Source: Streptomyces sp. NBC_01454
Lineage (GTDB): Bacteria > Actinomycetota > Actinomycetes > Streptomycetales > Streptomycetaceae
Length of the DNA stretch: 64,000 nt
Assembly: GCF_036227565.1 (NCBI RefSeq)
Contig: NZ_CP109460.1
Location: forward strand, 6,386,001 to 6,450,000
Direction of reading: 5' to 3'
Shown here: piece after piece, positions 26,113-35,122 of the stretch
Numbering within the stretch: the stretch's first letter is position 1
How the letters are laid out: each line of letters opens with the position of its first letter
Translations under genes and position numbers: made by a program
The notes under the pieces: generated by a model
Seen by the model: only the letters and a program-made list of their open reading frames with translations
Told to the model about the DNA's origin: nothing
Database searches by the model: none

Positions 26113-26718
26113 TCACCATTCGATGCCCCGCTGGCCCTTCTGGCCCGCGTCCATCGGGTGCTTGACCTTGGTCATGTTCGTCACCAGATCGGCGAAGTCC
26201 AGCAGCGCCTCGGGGGCGCCGCGCCCGGTGATGACGACATGCTGCGTACCGGGGCGCTCGCGCAGCGCCGACACCACCTCGTCGGTGTCGATCCAGCCCC
26301 ACTTCAGCGGATAGGCGAACTCGTCGAGCACCAGCAGCTTGTAGGTCTCCGCGGCGAGATCCCGCTTGACCTGCTCCCAGCCCTCGCGCGCCGCATCCTC
26401 ACTGGAGAGTGCGTCCCGGACATTGCGCTGCACCCACGACCAGCCCTCGCCCATCTTGTGCCAGGCGACGGTGCCGCCCTCGCCGGACTCCCCGAGCACC
26501 TTCAGCGCCCGCTCCTCGCCGACCTTCCACTTCGCCGACTTCACGAACTGGAACACCCCGACCGGCCAGCCCTGGTTCCAGGCGCGCAGCGCCAGCCCGA
26601 AGGCGGCGGTGGACTTGCCCTTGCCCTGGCCGGTGTGGACGAACACCAGCGGGCGGTTGCGGCGCTGGCGGGTGGTGAGTCCGTCGTCGGGAACGACGGA
26701 CGGCTGTCCCTGCGGCAT
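26113..26718 (-). CDS. cobO: cob(I)yrinic acid a,c-diamide adenosyltransferase
   Basis: A 201-residue CobO/BtuR-type ATP:corrinoid adenosyltransferase. The P-loop is GQGKGKST (30-37) in VFVHTGQGKGKSTAAFGLALR. The family motif LLVLDEFAYPLKWGWID is followed by VVITGRGAPEALLDFADLVTNMTKVKHPMD. It attaches the 5'-deoxyadenosyl group to cobalt. Its start overlaps the chelatase stop as TAATG, so the two are coupled. It is followed by cobB after 25 bp. Confidence 0.96.
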   Translation of the reverse strand: MPQGQPSVVPDDGLTTRQRRNRPLVFVHTGQGKGKSTAAFGLALRAWNQGWPVGVFQFVKSAKWKVGEERALKVLGESGEGGTVAWHKMGEGWSWVQRNVRDALSSEDAAREGWEQVKRDLAAETYKLLVLDEFAYPLKWGWIDTDEVVSALRERPGTQHVVITGRGAPEALLDFADLVTNMTKVKHPMDAGQKGQRGIEW

Positions 26719-28832
26719 TACGCTGCCTTCCTGTTGCCTTGCACGGTCCGTACGAGCGCGGAGACGCTGTCCGCGCGCAGTTCGTCGAGGGTGATGGCGG
26801 TGCCCTGCAGCTCACGGGCCAGCTCGCCGGCGAGCCCCAGCCGCACCGGACCCGCCTCGCAGTCCACGACCACCGAGGCGGTGCCCGCACCGGCCAGCAG
26901 CCGGGCCGCGCGGGCGGCCCGCGCCACCGGCTCGGGGCCGCCGGTCGCCCGTCCGTCGGTGACGAGCACCACCAGCGGCCGCCGCGAGGCATCCCGCATC
27001 CGCTCCACCCGCAGCACCTCATGGGCCCGCAGCAGCCCCTCCGACAGCGGCGTACGGCCGCCCGTCGGCAGCTGCTCCAGCCGCGCCGCACCCGCCTCGA
27101 CCGAGGACGTCGGGGGCAGCGCCAGCTCGGCGCCGGTGCCCCGGAAGGTGATCATGCCGATCTTGTCGCGCCGCTGATAGGCGTCCAGCAGCAGCGAGAG
27201 CACCGCGCCCTTGACGGCGCTCATCCGCTTGCGGGCCGCCATCGACCCGGAGGCGTCGACGACGAACAGGACCAGATTGCCCTCCCGCCCCTCGCGCACC
27301 GCCTCGCGCAGATCGTCCCGGCGCACCACCAGCCCCGGCCCGCTGCGGCCGCGCACCCGCTGGTGCGGCGCCGCGGCCTGCACGGTCGCCGCCAGGTGCA
27401 GCTTGCCGAGGGCGCCGTGCGGGCGCCGGGCGCCGGTGGTCCGGCCGTGCGCGGTCCGCGCTCGCGACCGGCGGCCGTCCGCGCCCTCGCCCAGCCCCGG
27501 CACGTCCAGCCGCCGGGTGCGGAACGGCTCGGTGGCGCCGACCGCGGCCCTCTCGCCGCCCGCGCCCGGCGCGTGCTGCCCGGCCGGTTCCTGCGCCTGC
27601 CCTGCTTCCCGGTCCTCCCCGGGGGCCGCGGGCTGCTCCTGGGGGGCCTCCTGCTCCTGCTGGTGGGGGAGTTCGGGGCCCGCCGCCGAGCCGTCCGGGC
27701 CGCCGTCCTGCGGCGGGCGCCCGCCGCCCTCCGGACCGCCGCCCCCGGGGCCGTCGTCCGGACCGTCCGGCTCCGGATCGTCGTCGCCGTCCGTCTCCTG
27801 GTCCGCCCCGAACTCCTCCAGCGTGCGGTCCAGTTTGTCCTCGTCCAGGCCCGGCGCGTCGAACGGATTACGGCGCCGGCGGTGCGGCAGCGCCAGCAGC
27901 GCGGCCTGCCGGACGTCCTCCTCCAGGACCTCGGTCCGCCCCTCCCACGCGGCCAGCGCGGTGGCGGTGCGCGCCATCACGATGTCCGCGCGCATCCCGT
28001 CCACCTCGAACGCGGCACAGGTCGCGGCGATCTGCCGCAGCGCCGCGTCCCCCAGCGTCACGTCCGGCAGCAGCTCGCGCGCCACGGCGATCCGCCGGCG
28101 CAGCGCGTCCTCCTCGTCCGCCCAGCGCGCCGTGAAACCGGCCGGATCGGCGTCGTAGGCCAGCCGGCGCCGCACGACCTCCACCCGCAGAGCGGGCTCG
28201 CGGGAGGCGGCGACCTCGACCGTGAGGCCGAACCGGTCCAGCAACTGCGGCCGCAGCTCCCCCTCTTCAGGGTTCATCGTCCCGACGAGCAGGAAGCGCG
28301 CCGCATGCCGGACCGAGACGCCCTCGCGCTCCACGTACGAGGCACCCATGGCGGCCGCGTCCAGCAGCAGGTCCACCAGGTGGTCGTGGAGCAGATTGAC
28401 CTCGTCGACGTAGAGGATGCCGCGGTGCGCGTCCGCCAGCAGACCCGGCTCGAAGGCCTTCACGCCCTCCGACAGGGCCCGCTCGATGTCCAGCGCGCCG
28501 ACCAGCCGGTCCTCGGAGGCGCCGACGGGCAGTTCGACCATCCGCGTGGGGCGCTCCTCGGCGGCGCCCGTGCCGTGCGGACCGTCGGGGCAGCCGGGGT
28601 CGGGCGCGCCCGGGGCGCAGGCGAAACGGCAGCCGCCGACCACGTCCACGGCCGGCATCAGCGCCGACAGCGCGCGCACCGCGGTGCTCTTGGCGGTGCC
28701 CTTCTCGCCGCGGACCAGCACACCGCCGACCGCGGGGCTCACCGCGTTCAGCAGCAGCGCCAGCCGCAGGTCGTCCATGCCCACCACCGCGGTGAAGGGG
28801 TACTGCGGGGTCGTGTCGTGCGGGGTTGTCAT
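26718..28832 (-). CDS. putative cobaltochelatase, ChlI/ChlD-type fused AAA+ and VWA protein
   Basis: A 704-residue protein combining an AAA+ ATPase domain (Walker A GEKGTAKST at 42-50, ILYVDEVNLLHDHLVDLLLDAA as Walker B region) and an acidic, Pro/Gln-rich linker (about 340-430). A C-terminal VWA domain begins near residue 525 with the MIDAS motif VDASGSMAARKR. It resembles the BchI-BchD fusion used in magnesium and cobalt chelation. By context it should drive cobalt insertion with a large CobN-type subunit. No cobN is next to it or elsewhere in the window. It lies 55 bp after cobQ. Confidence 0.92.
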   Translation of the reverse strand: MTTPHDTTPQYPFTAVVGMDDLRLALLLNAVSPAVGGVLVRGEKGTAKSTAVRALSALMPAVDVVGGCRFACAPGAPDPGCPDGPHGTGAAEERPTRMVELPVGASEDRLVGALDIERALSEGVKAFEPGLLADAHRGILYVDEVNLLHDHLVDLLLDAAAMGASYVEREGVSVRHAARFLLVGTMNPEEGELRPQLLDRFGLTVEVAASREPALRVEVVRRRLAYDADPAGFTARWADEEDALRRRIAVARELLPDVTLGDAALRQIAATCAAFEVDGMRADIVMARTATALAAWEGRTEVLEEDVRQAALLALPHRRRRNPFDAPGLDEDKLDRTLEEFGADQETDGDDDPEPDGPDDGPGGGGPEGGGRPPQDGGPDGSAAGPELPHQQEQEAPQEQPAAPGEDREAGQAQEPAGQHAPGAGGERAAVGATEPFRTRRLDVPGLGEGADGRRSRARTAHGRTTGARRPHGALGKLHLAATVQAAAPHQRVRGRSGPGLVVRRDDLREAVREGREGNLVLFVVDASGSMAARKRMSAVKGAVLSLLLDAYQRRDKIGMITFRGTGAELALPPTSSVEAGAARLEQLPTGGRTPLSEGLLRAHEVLRVERMRDASRRPLVVLVTDGRATGGPEPVARAARAARLLAGAGTASVVVDCEAGPVRLGLAGELARELQGTAITLDELRADSVSALVRTVQGNRKAA

Positions 28833-28887
28833 GCTGTGTCGTCCTCCACGTCGCCGTCGGGCTCCGGATTCTTCGCTCGGGTACCCC

Positions 28888-30495
28888 TCATGGCGCCCCG
28901 GGAGGCACGAACGGCAGCCCGTCCGGTACCCCCTTCTCGATCAGCCGCAGCAGCGCGGCCGTGTCCGCGTGCTCCTCGATCAGATCGCCCAGCCGGTCCA
29001 GCTGCTCCTCGCGCAGGGCGGCGAAACAGGTGTCCGGGGCGGGCACGAACGCCCGGCCGGCGTCCGCGGCGACCCGCCGCAGCAGGGCCCGGCGGAAGCC
29101 GTCGCTCTCCAGGCAGCCGTGCCAGTGCGTGCCCCATACGGAGCCGTCCCGGCAGCCGTCCAGGGCGCGCCCCCGGTCATCGGAGACGAACGCCTCGTCC
29201 CCGCCGTTCACTTCGGCGACCCCGTGGTGGATCTCGTACCCCTCCACCGGCTCGCCCAGCGCCCTGCCGGACGGCCGCGCCAGGGTCTTCTCCGCCGCGA
29301 ACCGCACCCGCACCGGCAGCAGCCCGAGGCCCTTGACGGTGCCCGCCTTCGACTCGACCTCGTCCTCGATGAGTTCGCCCAGCATCTGGAAGCCGCCGCA
29401 GATGCCCAGCACCGGCCGGTCCTCGGCGGCCCGCCTCGCGACCGCGTCCGCCAGTCCCCGCGCGCGCAGCCACTCCAGGGCCCGGACCGTGCCCCGGGTC
29501 CCCGGCAGCACCACCAGGTCCGCGTCGGCCAGTTCCTCGGCGCGGTCCACGAACCGCACCACCACGCCCGGCTCCGCGGCCAGCGCGTCCACGTCCGTGA
29601 AGTTCGACATCAGGGGGACGGCGCAGACCGCCACCCGCAGCACCTCAGCGCCGTGCGGCGGGGCCACCACGCTCTCGCGCACCGCGCCGCGCAGCGACAC
29701 CCGCAGGCCGTCCTCCTCGTCGATGCCGAGGCCGTGCGCGAAGGGCAGCACCCCCAGCGTCTGCCGTCCGGTGAGGCCGCGCAGCATCGCAAGGCCCGGC
29801 TCCAGCAGCGTCACATCGCCCCGGAACTTGTTGACGAGATACCCGGCGACCAGCGCCTGGTCCTCCTTGGACAGCAGCGCCGTGGTGCCGAAGAAGGAGG
29901 CGAAGACCCCGCCGCGGTCGATGTCGCCGACCACCACCACCGGGATCCGGGCGGCCCGGGCCAGGCCCATGTTGACGATGTCGGTGCGCCGCAGATTGAT
30001 CTCCGCGGGGCTGCCGGCGCCCTCGCAGATCACCGCGTCATGGGTACGCCGCAGCTCCGCCAGGCAGTCGGTGACCGTGCCGAGCAACTGCTCCCGGCGG
30101 CCCGCGTACGGCGTGTTCCCGGGGGACGACCCCTCGGTCCCCCCGAAATATCCCCGCGCGCTCAGTTCACCCACCGGCTTGCCCAGCAGCACCACCTGGC
30201 TGCTGCGGTCGCTGCCCGGCTTGAGCAGCACCGGGTTCATCAGCGCGGTCGGCTCCACCCGCGCCGCGGCGGCCTGCATCGCCTGGGCCCGCCCGATCTC
30301 CGCGCCCTCGCGCGTGACGAACGAATTCAGCGACATGTTCTGCGCCTTGAACGGCGCCACCCGCACGCCCTGGCGGGCCAGCCAGCGGCAGATCCCCGCC
30401 GTCACCACGCTCTTGCCGGCGTCGGACGTCGTACCGGCCACCAACAGGCCACCGCCGACCGCCCCGCCGGACGCCTTCTGCTGCCCGTACGTCAC
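28888..30495 (-). CDS. cobQ: adenosylcobyric acid synthase
   Basis: A 535-residue glutamine amidotransferase (CobQ/CbiP) that amidates the b, d, e and g side chains of adenosylcobyrinic acid diamide. The P-loop-like [18 protein letters not shown] motif is followed by [12 protein letters not shown] and [15 protein letters not shown]. The GATase nucleophile is C366 in [12 protein letters not shown], and GTHWHG is near the C-terminus. The GTG at 30495 is preceded by a near-perfect AAGGAGG site. It follows cobD after 58 bp in the operon. Confidence 0.97.
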   Translation of the reverse strand: MTYGQQKASGGAVGGGLLVAGTTSDAGKSVVTAGICRWLARQGVRVAPFKAQNMSLNSFVTREGAEIGRAQAMQAAAARVEPTALMNPVLLKPGSDRSSQVVLLGKPVGELSARGYFGGTEGSSPGNTPYAGRREQLLGTVTDCLAELRRTHDAVICEGAGSPAEINLRRTDIVNMGLARAARIPVVVVGDIDRGGVFASFFGTTALLSKEDQALVAGYLVNKFRGDVTLLEPGLAMLRGLTGRQTLGVLPFAHGLGIDEEDGLRVSLRGAVRESVVAPPHGAEVLRVAVCAVPLMSNFTDVDALAAEPGVVVRFVDRAEELADADLVVLPGTRGTVRALEWLRARGLADAVARRAAEDRPVLGICGGFQMLGELIEDEVESKAGTVKGLGLLPVRVRFAAEKTLARPSGRALGEPVEGYEIHHGVAEVNGGDEAFVSDDRGRALDGCRDGSVWGTHWHGCLESDGFRRALLRRVAADAGRAFVPAPDTCFAALREEQLDRLGDLIEEHADTAALLRLIEKGVPDGLPFVPPGAP

Positions 30496-30553
30496 CGGAT
30501 CCTCCTTCTGTGCCGGCTCCCGCGCCGCCCCTCCGGCGGAAAAACCGGAGGTC

Positions 30554-31549
30554 TCATCCCTGCCCCGCCGCACGCCGCCGCACCGCCGCCCGCACCACCG
30601 CGCCGGCCGCCGGCCGCGCCGCGAGCGTCGCCGCCAGCGCCAGCACACCGACCCGGCGCGAGAGCCGTACGGCCCGTTCGATGTCGGACACCGCCACCGG
30701 CCGCGCCCCGCCGTTGAGCACCGGACGGTGTTCCACCCGCCCGCCGTACGCCAGCGTGCCGCCCAGCCGTACGCCCAGCGCGCCCGCGAACGACGCCTCC
30801 ACCGGGCCCGCGTTGGGGCTCGGGTGCGCGCCGCCGTCCGTGCGCCAGGCCCGCAGCGCACCGCGCCGGCCGGGGCCCGTGAGGACGGTGAGGGCGGCGG
30901 TCAGCCGCGAGCCGGGCCAGCCGGCGAGATCGTCGAGCCGGGCCGACGCCCAGCCGAACCGGCGGTATCGGGGCGACTTGTGCCCCACCATCGCGTCCAG
31001 GGTGTTCACCGCCCGGAACGCCACCAGGCCGGGCACTCCGCCCACCGCACCCCAGACCAGGGCACCGACCACTGCATCCGAGGTGTTCTCGGCGACCGAC
31101 TCCACCACCGCACGGGCCATCTGCGGCCCGTCCAGGGCCTGCGGATCGCGCCCGCACAGATGCGGCAGCCGCTCCCGTGCCACGTCCAGGTCGCCCGCCG
31201 CCAGCGCACCGCCGACGGCCCGGGCCTCCCGGCCGAGCGAGGTGCCGCCCAGCACGGCCCAGACCGTCGCCGCGGTCAGCGCGATCCGGGCGCCGTCCCG
31301 CAACGGGGCCGGGGCGGCGGTGCGTAGCGCGCGCTGCACCAGCGCGGCGCCGGCGGCGGCACCGCCCGCGCACAGCACGGCATGGGCCGCCCCGTGGCCG
31401 CGGTGGTCGCGCCACAGCCGGCGTTCGATGGCGGCCGCGGCCCGGCCGAAAGCGGCCACCGGATGCCCGCGCCGGGGATCCGCCGCGATCAGGTCGGCGA
31501 GAAAGCCGAGAGCCGCGCCGCACGCATATCCCGCGTGTTCGCCGCGCAT
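30554..31549 (-). CDS. cobD: adenosylcobinamide-phosphate synthase (CobD/CbiB)
   Basis: A 331-residue membrane protein with several hydrophobic segments. It has the family motifs [53 protein letters not shown] and [17 protein letters not shown]. It joins the aminopropanol arm to the corrin ring. It is the first gene of the cobalamin operon and lies downstream of the riboswitch at 31672-31850. The ATG at 31549 has only a weak ribosome site. The stop of a small upstream frame lies 4 bases before it, which suggests translational coupling. Confidence 0.93.
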   Translation of the reverse strand: MRGEHAGYACGAALGFLADLIAADPRRGHPVAAFGRAAAAIERRLWRDHRGHGAAHAVLCAGGAAAGAALVQRALRTAAPAPLRDGARIALTAATVWAVLGGTSLGREARAVGGALAAGDLDVARERLPHLCGRDPQALDGPQMARAVVESVAENTSDAVVGALVWGAVGGVPGLVAFRAVNTLDAMVGHKSPRYRRFGWASARLDDLAGWPGSRLTAALTVLTGPGRRGALRAWRTDGGAHPSPNAGPVEASFAGALGVRLGGTLAYGGRVEHRPVLNGGARPVAVSDIERAVRLSRRVGVLALAATLAARPAAGAVVRAAVRRRAAGQG

Positions 31550-31553
31550 CGGG

Positions 31554-31631
31554 TCACACCGTCGCCAGGGCGTGTCCGCGAAGAAGCCCTGCGGCAGCGG
31601 GCGATGGAGCTCTCGACGGGCGGCCAGGCAT
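31554..31631 (-). CDS. possible 25-codon upstream ORF between riboswitch and cobD
   Basis: ATG at 31631 with GAGGACAT upstream opens a 25-codon frame whose TGA (31554-31556) lies 4 bases before the cobD ATG. The peptide is Pro/Ala/Leu-rich and unlike any known protein. If translated it could deliver ribosomes to cobD, which lacks a strong site of its own. Support is positional only. Confidence 0.3.
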   Translation of the reverse strand: MPGRPSRAPSPAAAGLLRGHALATV

Positions 31632-31671
31632 GGTGATATGTCCTCACTCAGGGTCCGCGCCCTGGCTCGAC

Positions 31672-31850
31672 GTGACGGCGACATGAGTCTCCTGGCTCCC
31701 CGGATCGGCGAGTCCTCCGGCCTTCCCGCCCCGACGCGTCCGCCGTTCGGCGTGCGCGCGAGGGGCCGTGGCCTTCGCTGGAGGAACCCTCCCCGGTGAC
31801 AGTGGCGGGACCGCGCCGGATTCGCACCGGACTTCCTCAGCTGTCGCCGA
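31672..31850 (-). ncRNA. cobalamin riboswitch
   Basis: Read on the minus strand, the aptamer contains the conserved GGTGCGAATCC, the core block GGTCCCGCCACTGT, CGGGGAG, GCGGGAAGGCC and the B12 box AGCCAGGAGACT, in the expected order. The element ends about 120 bases before the cobD start. It should repress the eight-gene cobalamin operon when adenosylcobalamin is plentiful, probably by blocking translation initiation because no intrinsic terminator is visible after it. The ends are approximate. Confidence 0.95.
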
Positions 31851-32042
31851 ATGGCTCGGGCAGTCCACCACGCTCCGCGAATGCCCGTCAACTCACCCTT
31901 GACCTGCGACGCTGCCCCGTGGCAGGGGCTGTGGCCCACGCCACAGCGTGGCGGAAGGATCACGGACGGTTGCCCGCGCACCTGATTCCACGTCACTATC
32001 GGGAGCGCGGCGGCGACGGGGCCGCCGGAAGGGGGCCGGGGG

Positions 32043-32501
32043 ATGCCGCAGCGCGCTGACCGTCACGAGATCCGCATCAGGGTCACGGGCACCAACAATC
32101 CCGATCAGGACATCGAGGACCTCAAGACCTGGCTGGCGCGCGAGCCGTGGCTGGCCCGGCGGCAGTACGACTGGGCGATTCGGCCCCGGCCGGCGGACGC
32201 CCGCGACGGCGCGAACGGCGACCCGGCCGCCCCCGGCGACATGGCCGTGGGCGTCGACGATCTGGTCCTGGTCATCGTCGGGGCGGTCGCCGCCGAGATC
32301 ACCAAGAGCCTGAGCATCGCCCTCAAGGAGTGGCTGCGCCGCCGCCGCGAGGAGCGTGACACCGGCGAACGGCCCGCCGTCGCGGTCGGCGTCGACGGCG
32401 GCCTGCGTGCCCTGGGGGACGAGGGTCCGGGTGCCCCGGCCCCCGGAGCCCCCGATCCCGGCAGCCCGGACGACGGGAGCGGCAGCATCGCCGGGGACTG
32501 A
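32043..32501 (+). CDS. EACC1-like effector-associated constant component
   Basis: A 152-residue protein that opens with a beta-strand pattern HEIRIRVTGTNNPDQDIEDLKTWLAREPWLA. A hydrophobic helix follows (VDDLVLVIVGAVAAEITKSLSIALKEWLRRRR), then an acidic, Gly/Pro-rich tail. This plan matches the effector-associated constant component EACC1 described in bacterial conflict systems, where it sits next to proteases and other effectors (family knowledge; assignment is by pattern). It starts 5 bp before the caspase fusion gene and is presumably its partner. The ATG is preceded by GGAAGGGGGCCGGGG. Confidence 0.72.
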   Translation: MPQRADRHEIRIRVTGTNNPDQDIEDLKTWLAREPWLARRQYDWAIRPRPADARDGANGDPAAPGDMAVGVDDLVLVIVGAVAAEITKSLSIALKEWLRRRREERDTGERPAVAVGVDGGLRALGDEGPGAPAPGAPDPGSPDDGSGSIAGD

Positions 32502-32506
32502 GCCGG

Positions 32507-35122
32507 ATGTCCGAATACGACGCGCGGGGCAAGGTCAACCGGGCGCTGCTGATCTGTGTCGACGACTACCGCCATCTGCGCCCCCTGCCCGCGGTGAAGG
32601 ACAACGCCCAGGAACTCGAACGCGTCCTGCTCGCCCCCGGCACCGACCTGTTCACCAGGGGCGAGGTCGTCCTGTGCCGCCCCCAGGAGCCGTGGGAGGT
32701 GGAGCAGGCGCTGGACACCGTCACCCAGGAGGCGCGCGGACTGCTGCTGGTGTACTTCTCCGGCCACGGCCGGGTGGGCCGGGACGGCGGCAACCTCCAA
32801 CTGATGGTCGGCGCCTCGGAACCGCGCCACAAGACCGTCTCCTGGCAGGACATGGTGCTGTCCTACCTCGACAACGCCCGGGCCGACCGGATCGTGATCA
32901 TCCTGGAGTGCTGCTACGCCGGCAACGCCGGGGAGGCCTTCCACAACTGCCGCAAGCCCATGTCGCTGCTGATGGCCGCGCAGCCCAACCGCCGTATCTT
33001 CAGCGGCGAGGAGCCCACCGGCGGCAGTGTGTTCACCCGTGCCGTGCGCCGGACCCTGGAGAGCGGACTGCCCGGCAGGCGGTGCGTCACCTTCGAGGAC
33101 CTCGTCCGGGAACTGCGCGGACAACTCGCCGCCGAACGGACCCCGATGGGCGACGTCTGGGAGCCGCGCTCGGCCAAGCAGAACACCGTCGACGACGTCA
33201 TCCTGTCCTTCGCCACCCCCGAGATCCGCCCCCCGACCCCGCTGCGGATCCGCCTGCGCCGCCGGCTGAAATTCTCCCTCCGGCACTGGCTCAGGGTCCT
33301 GCTGGTGCCGGCGATCATCCTCGTCCCGGCCACCGCCGGCCTCGTCGTACTGAACCTCCCGAACGGCGACGCGCCCTGCCCGCCCGCCCTCGAACTGCGG
33401 CTGCTGACCGCCCCCGAGGCCGAACCCGCCCTGCGCCAGGCCGCCTTCGACTACGAGATGTCCGACGCCAACACCCGGCCGCTCAGCGGCGAGGGCGACC
33501 TCCCCGACGGCTGCCGGCGCGCCCAGATCACCGTCTACTCCGCGGCCAAGGACCAGGTCGACCAGGGCTTCGCGGCCGCCGACCGCTGGCAGGGCGAGGC
33601 CCGCGGCACCGGCCGGGAACGGCCCGCCGACAAGGGCCTCGACCCCCTCAATCGCCCCGGCCCGCAGCCCGACATCTGGATACCGGAATCCACCGCCGAC
33701 TACTACGAGGCCCGGCGCGGCATGCCGGCCACGGGATCCCCGGCGACCCTGCACTACGGCGGCCCGGTCGCCTACACCCCCCTGGTCGTCGGCGTCCCGG
33801 CGAGCCGGCGGCTGGTCGACGTCGAACCAGGCGGCGCCTCCTGGCAGGAGCTGCTCACCGCGACCGACCACGCCCACCAGGACCTCAAGCTCCTGCGGCC
33901 CAGCCCCGTGCTGTCCGGCACCGGTCTGCTGCACACCCTCGGCCTCTACCTCGCCCCCGGCGGCCCGGACGCCGCCCTGCTGGACACCCCCTCCCTCGCC
34001 CGCGCCGCCGAGGACCGGCTCTCCGCCCCGGGCAGCCAGTACGCCGGCAGCACCGAACTCCTGTGCTCGCTGCGCCCCGACGCCGATGCCTCCGGCGCCG
34101 TCGACCGGACCAGGTCCGCGCCCCTGGTGACGGAGAAGTCCCTCGCCGACTACAACCTCGGCCGGGCCATCGGCAGTTGCCCCGCCCTGGGCTCCGCGCT
34201 GCCCCTGCACGACCGCTACGTCGCCTACTACCCCGAGGGCGTCCCGGCCCTCGACCACCCCCTCGTCCGCGTCGACTGGCGCGGCACCACCGACGCCACC
34301 CCGCGGCAGGCCGCCGTGGCCCGCTTCGCCACCTGGCTGCGCGACCCGCACGGCGGCCGGCGCACACTGACCGCGCAGGGCTACCGCGGAGCCGACGACC
34401 ACGCCCCGCAGCCCGGCTCACCGCTCGCCGACAGCCGCGCGCAGGTCACCCCCGACCGCCGGATCGTCCGTTACACGGCGGGCCCCGACGAGGTGGCCCG
34501 GGTGCTGGAGGGCTACGACAAGGCACAGAAGTCCAGCCAGGTGCTGATCCTCATGGACACCTCCACCTCCATGGCCGACGGCGGCAAGCTCCCGGTCGCC
34601 CTGAACGCGGCCGGCCGCGCCCTGGAGATGGTCGGCGCACGGCACACCTACGGCCTGTGGGCCTTCCCCGACCGTGCGCACCCCGACGACCGCTCGGCGG
34701 TGCGCGAGCTGGTCGCGCTCGGCAGCCCCGACCCGGCCCCGGGCAAGGCCGCGCTGGACCGGGTCGCGGGCGGTGAACTCGTCGATCACGGGGCCGCGAT
34801 GGAGGAGGCGCTGACCCGCGCGGTCCGCACGATGAAGAAGTCCGGCGCCACCAACAAGGCCATCGTGCTCCTCCTCGACCAGGACGACGGCGCGGACGGG
34901 CGCGCGGCGGCCGTCGGACGCACCCTCGACACCCTCGTCGGGGAAGGGCCCGAGGTGCCCGTACTGGCCCTGGTGATGGGCAAGTCCGGCTGTGACAGTC
35001 CGGCCCTGCGGCACCTGGCCCGGGCCTCCCACGGCCAGTGCGTCCCCGGCGGCCCGCAGGCCGTGGACACCCTGGCCGGACGGATCGCCTCCATCGGCAC
35101 CGCCACCAAGGGGGACCGATGA
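32507..35122 (+). CDS. membrane-spanning caspase / solute-binding / VWA fusion protein
   Basis: An 871-residue multidomain protein. Residues 10-235 form a caspase-like (C14) domain with catalytic H87 in VYFSGHGRVGR and C136 in IILECCYAGNAG. A basic stretch (RIRLRRRLKF) precedes a single membrane helix at about 260-283, which places the caspase in the cytoplasm. Outside follow a periplasmic solute-binding-like domain (about 290-650) and a C-terminal VWA domain with MIDAS D684-T-S-T-S (VLILMDTSTSMADGG). It is coupled to the next gene by ATGA. I infer a receptor protease that links outside binding to inside proteolysis; ligand and target are unknown. Confidence 0.88.
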   Translation: MSEYDARGKVNRALLICVDDYRHLRPLPAVKDNAQELERVLLAPGTDLFTRGEVVLCRPQEPWEVEQALDTVTQEARGLLLVYFSGHGRVGRDGGNLQLMVGASEPRHKTVSWQDMVLSYLDNARADRIVIILECCYAGNAGEAFHNCRKPMSLLMAAQPNRRIFSGEEPTGGSVFTRAVRRTLESGLPGRRCVTFEDLVRELRGQLAAERTPMGDVWEPRSAKQNTVDDVILSFATPEIRPPTPLRIRLRRRLKFSLRHWLRVLLVPAIILVPATAGLVVLNLPNGDAPCPPALELRLLTAPEAEPALRQAAFDYEMSDANTRPLSGEGDLPDGCRRAQITVYSAAKDQVDQGFAAADRWQGEARGTGRERPADKGLDPLNRPGPQPDIWIPESTADYYEARRGMPATGSPATLHYGGPVAYTPLVVGVPASRRLVDVEPGGASWQELLTATDHAHQDLKLLRPSPVLSGTGLLHTLGLYLAPGGPDAALLDTPSLARAAEDRLSAPGSQYAGSTELLCSLRPDADASGAVDRTRSAPLVTEKSLADYNLGRAIGSCPALGSALPLHDRYVAYYPEGVPALDHPLVRVDWRGTTDATPRQAAVARFATWLRDPHGGRRTLTAQGYRGADDHAPQPGSPLADSRAQVTPDRRIVRYTAGPDEVARVLEGYDKAQKSSQVLILMDTSTSMADGGKLPVALNAAGRALEMVGARHTYGLWAFPDRAHPDDRSAVRELVALGSPDPAPGKAALDRVAGGELVDHGAAMEEALTRAVRTMKKSGATNKAIVLLLDQDDGADGRAAAVGRTLDTLVGEGPEVPVLALVMGKSGCDSPALRHLARASHGQCVPGGPQAVDTLAGRIASIGTATKGDR

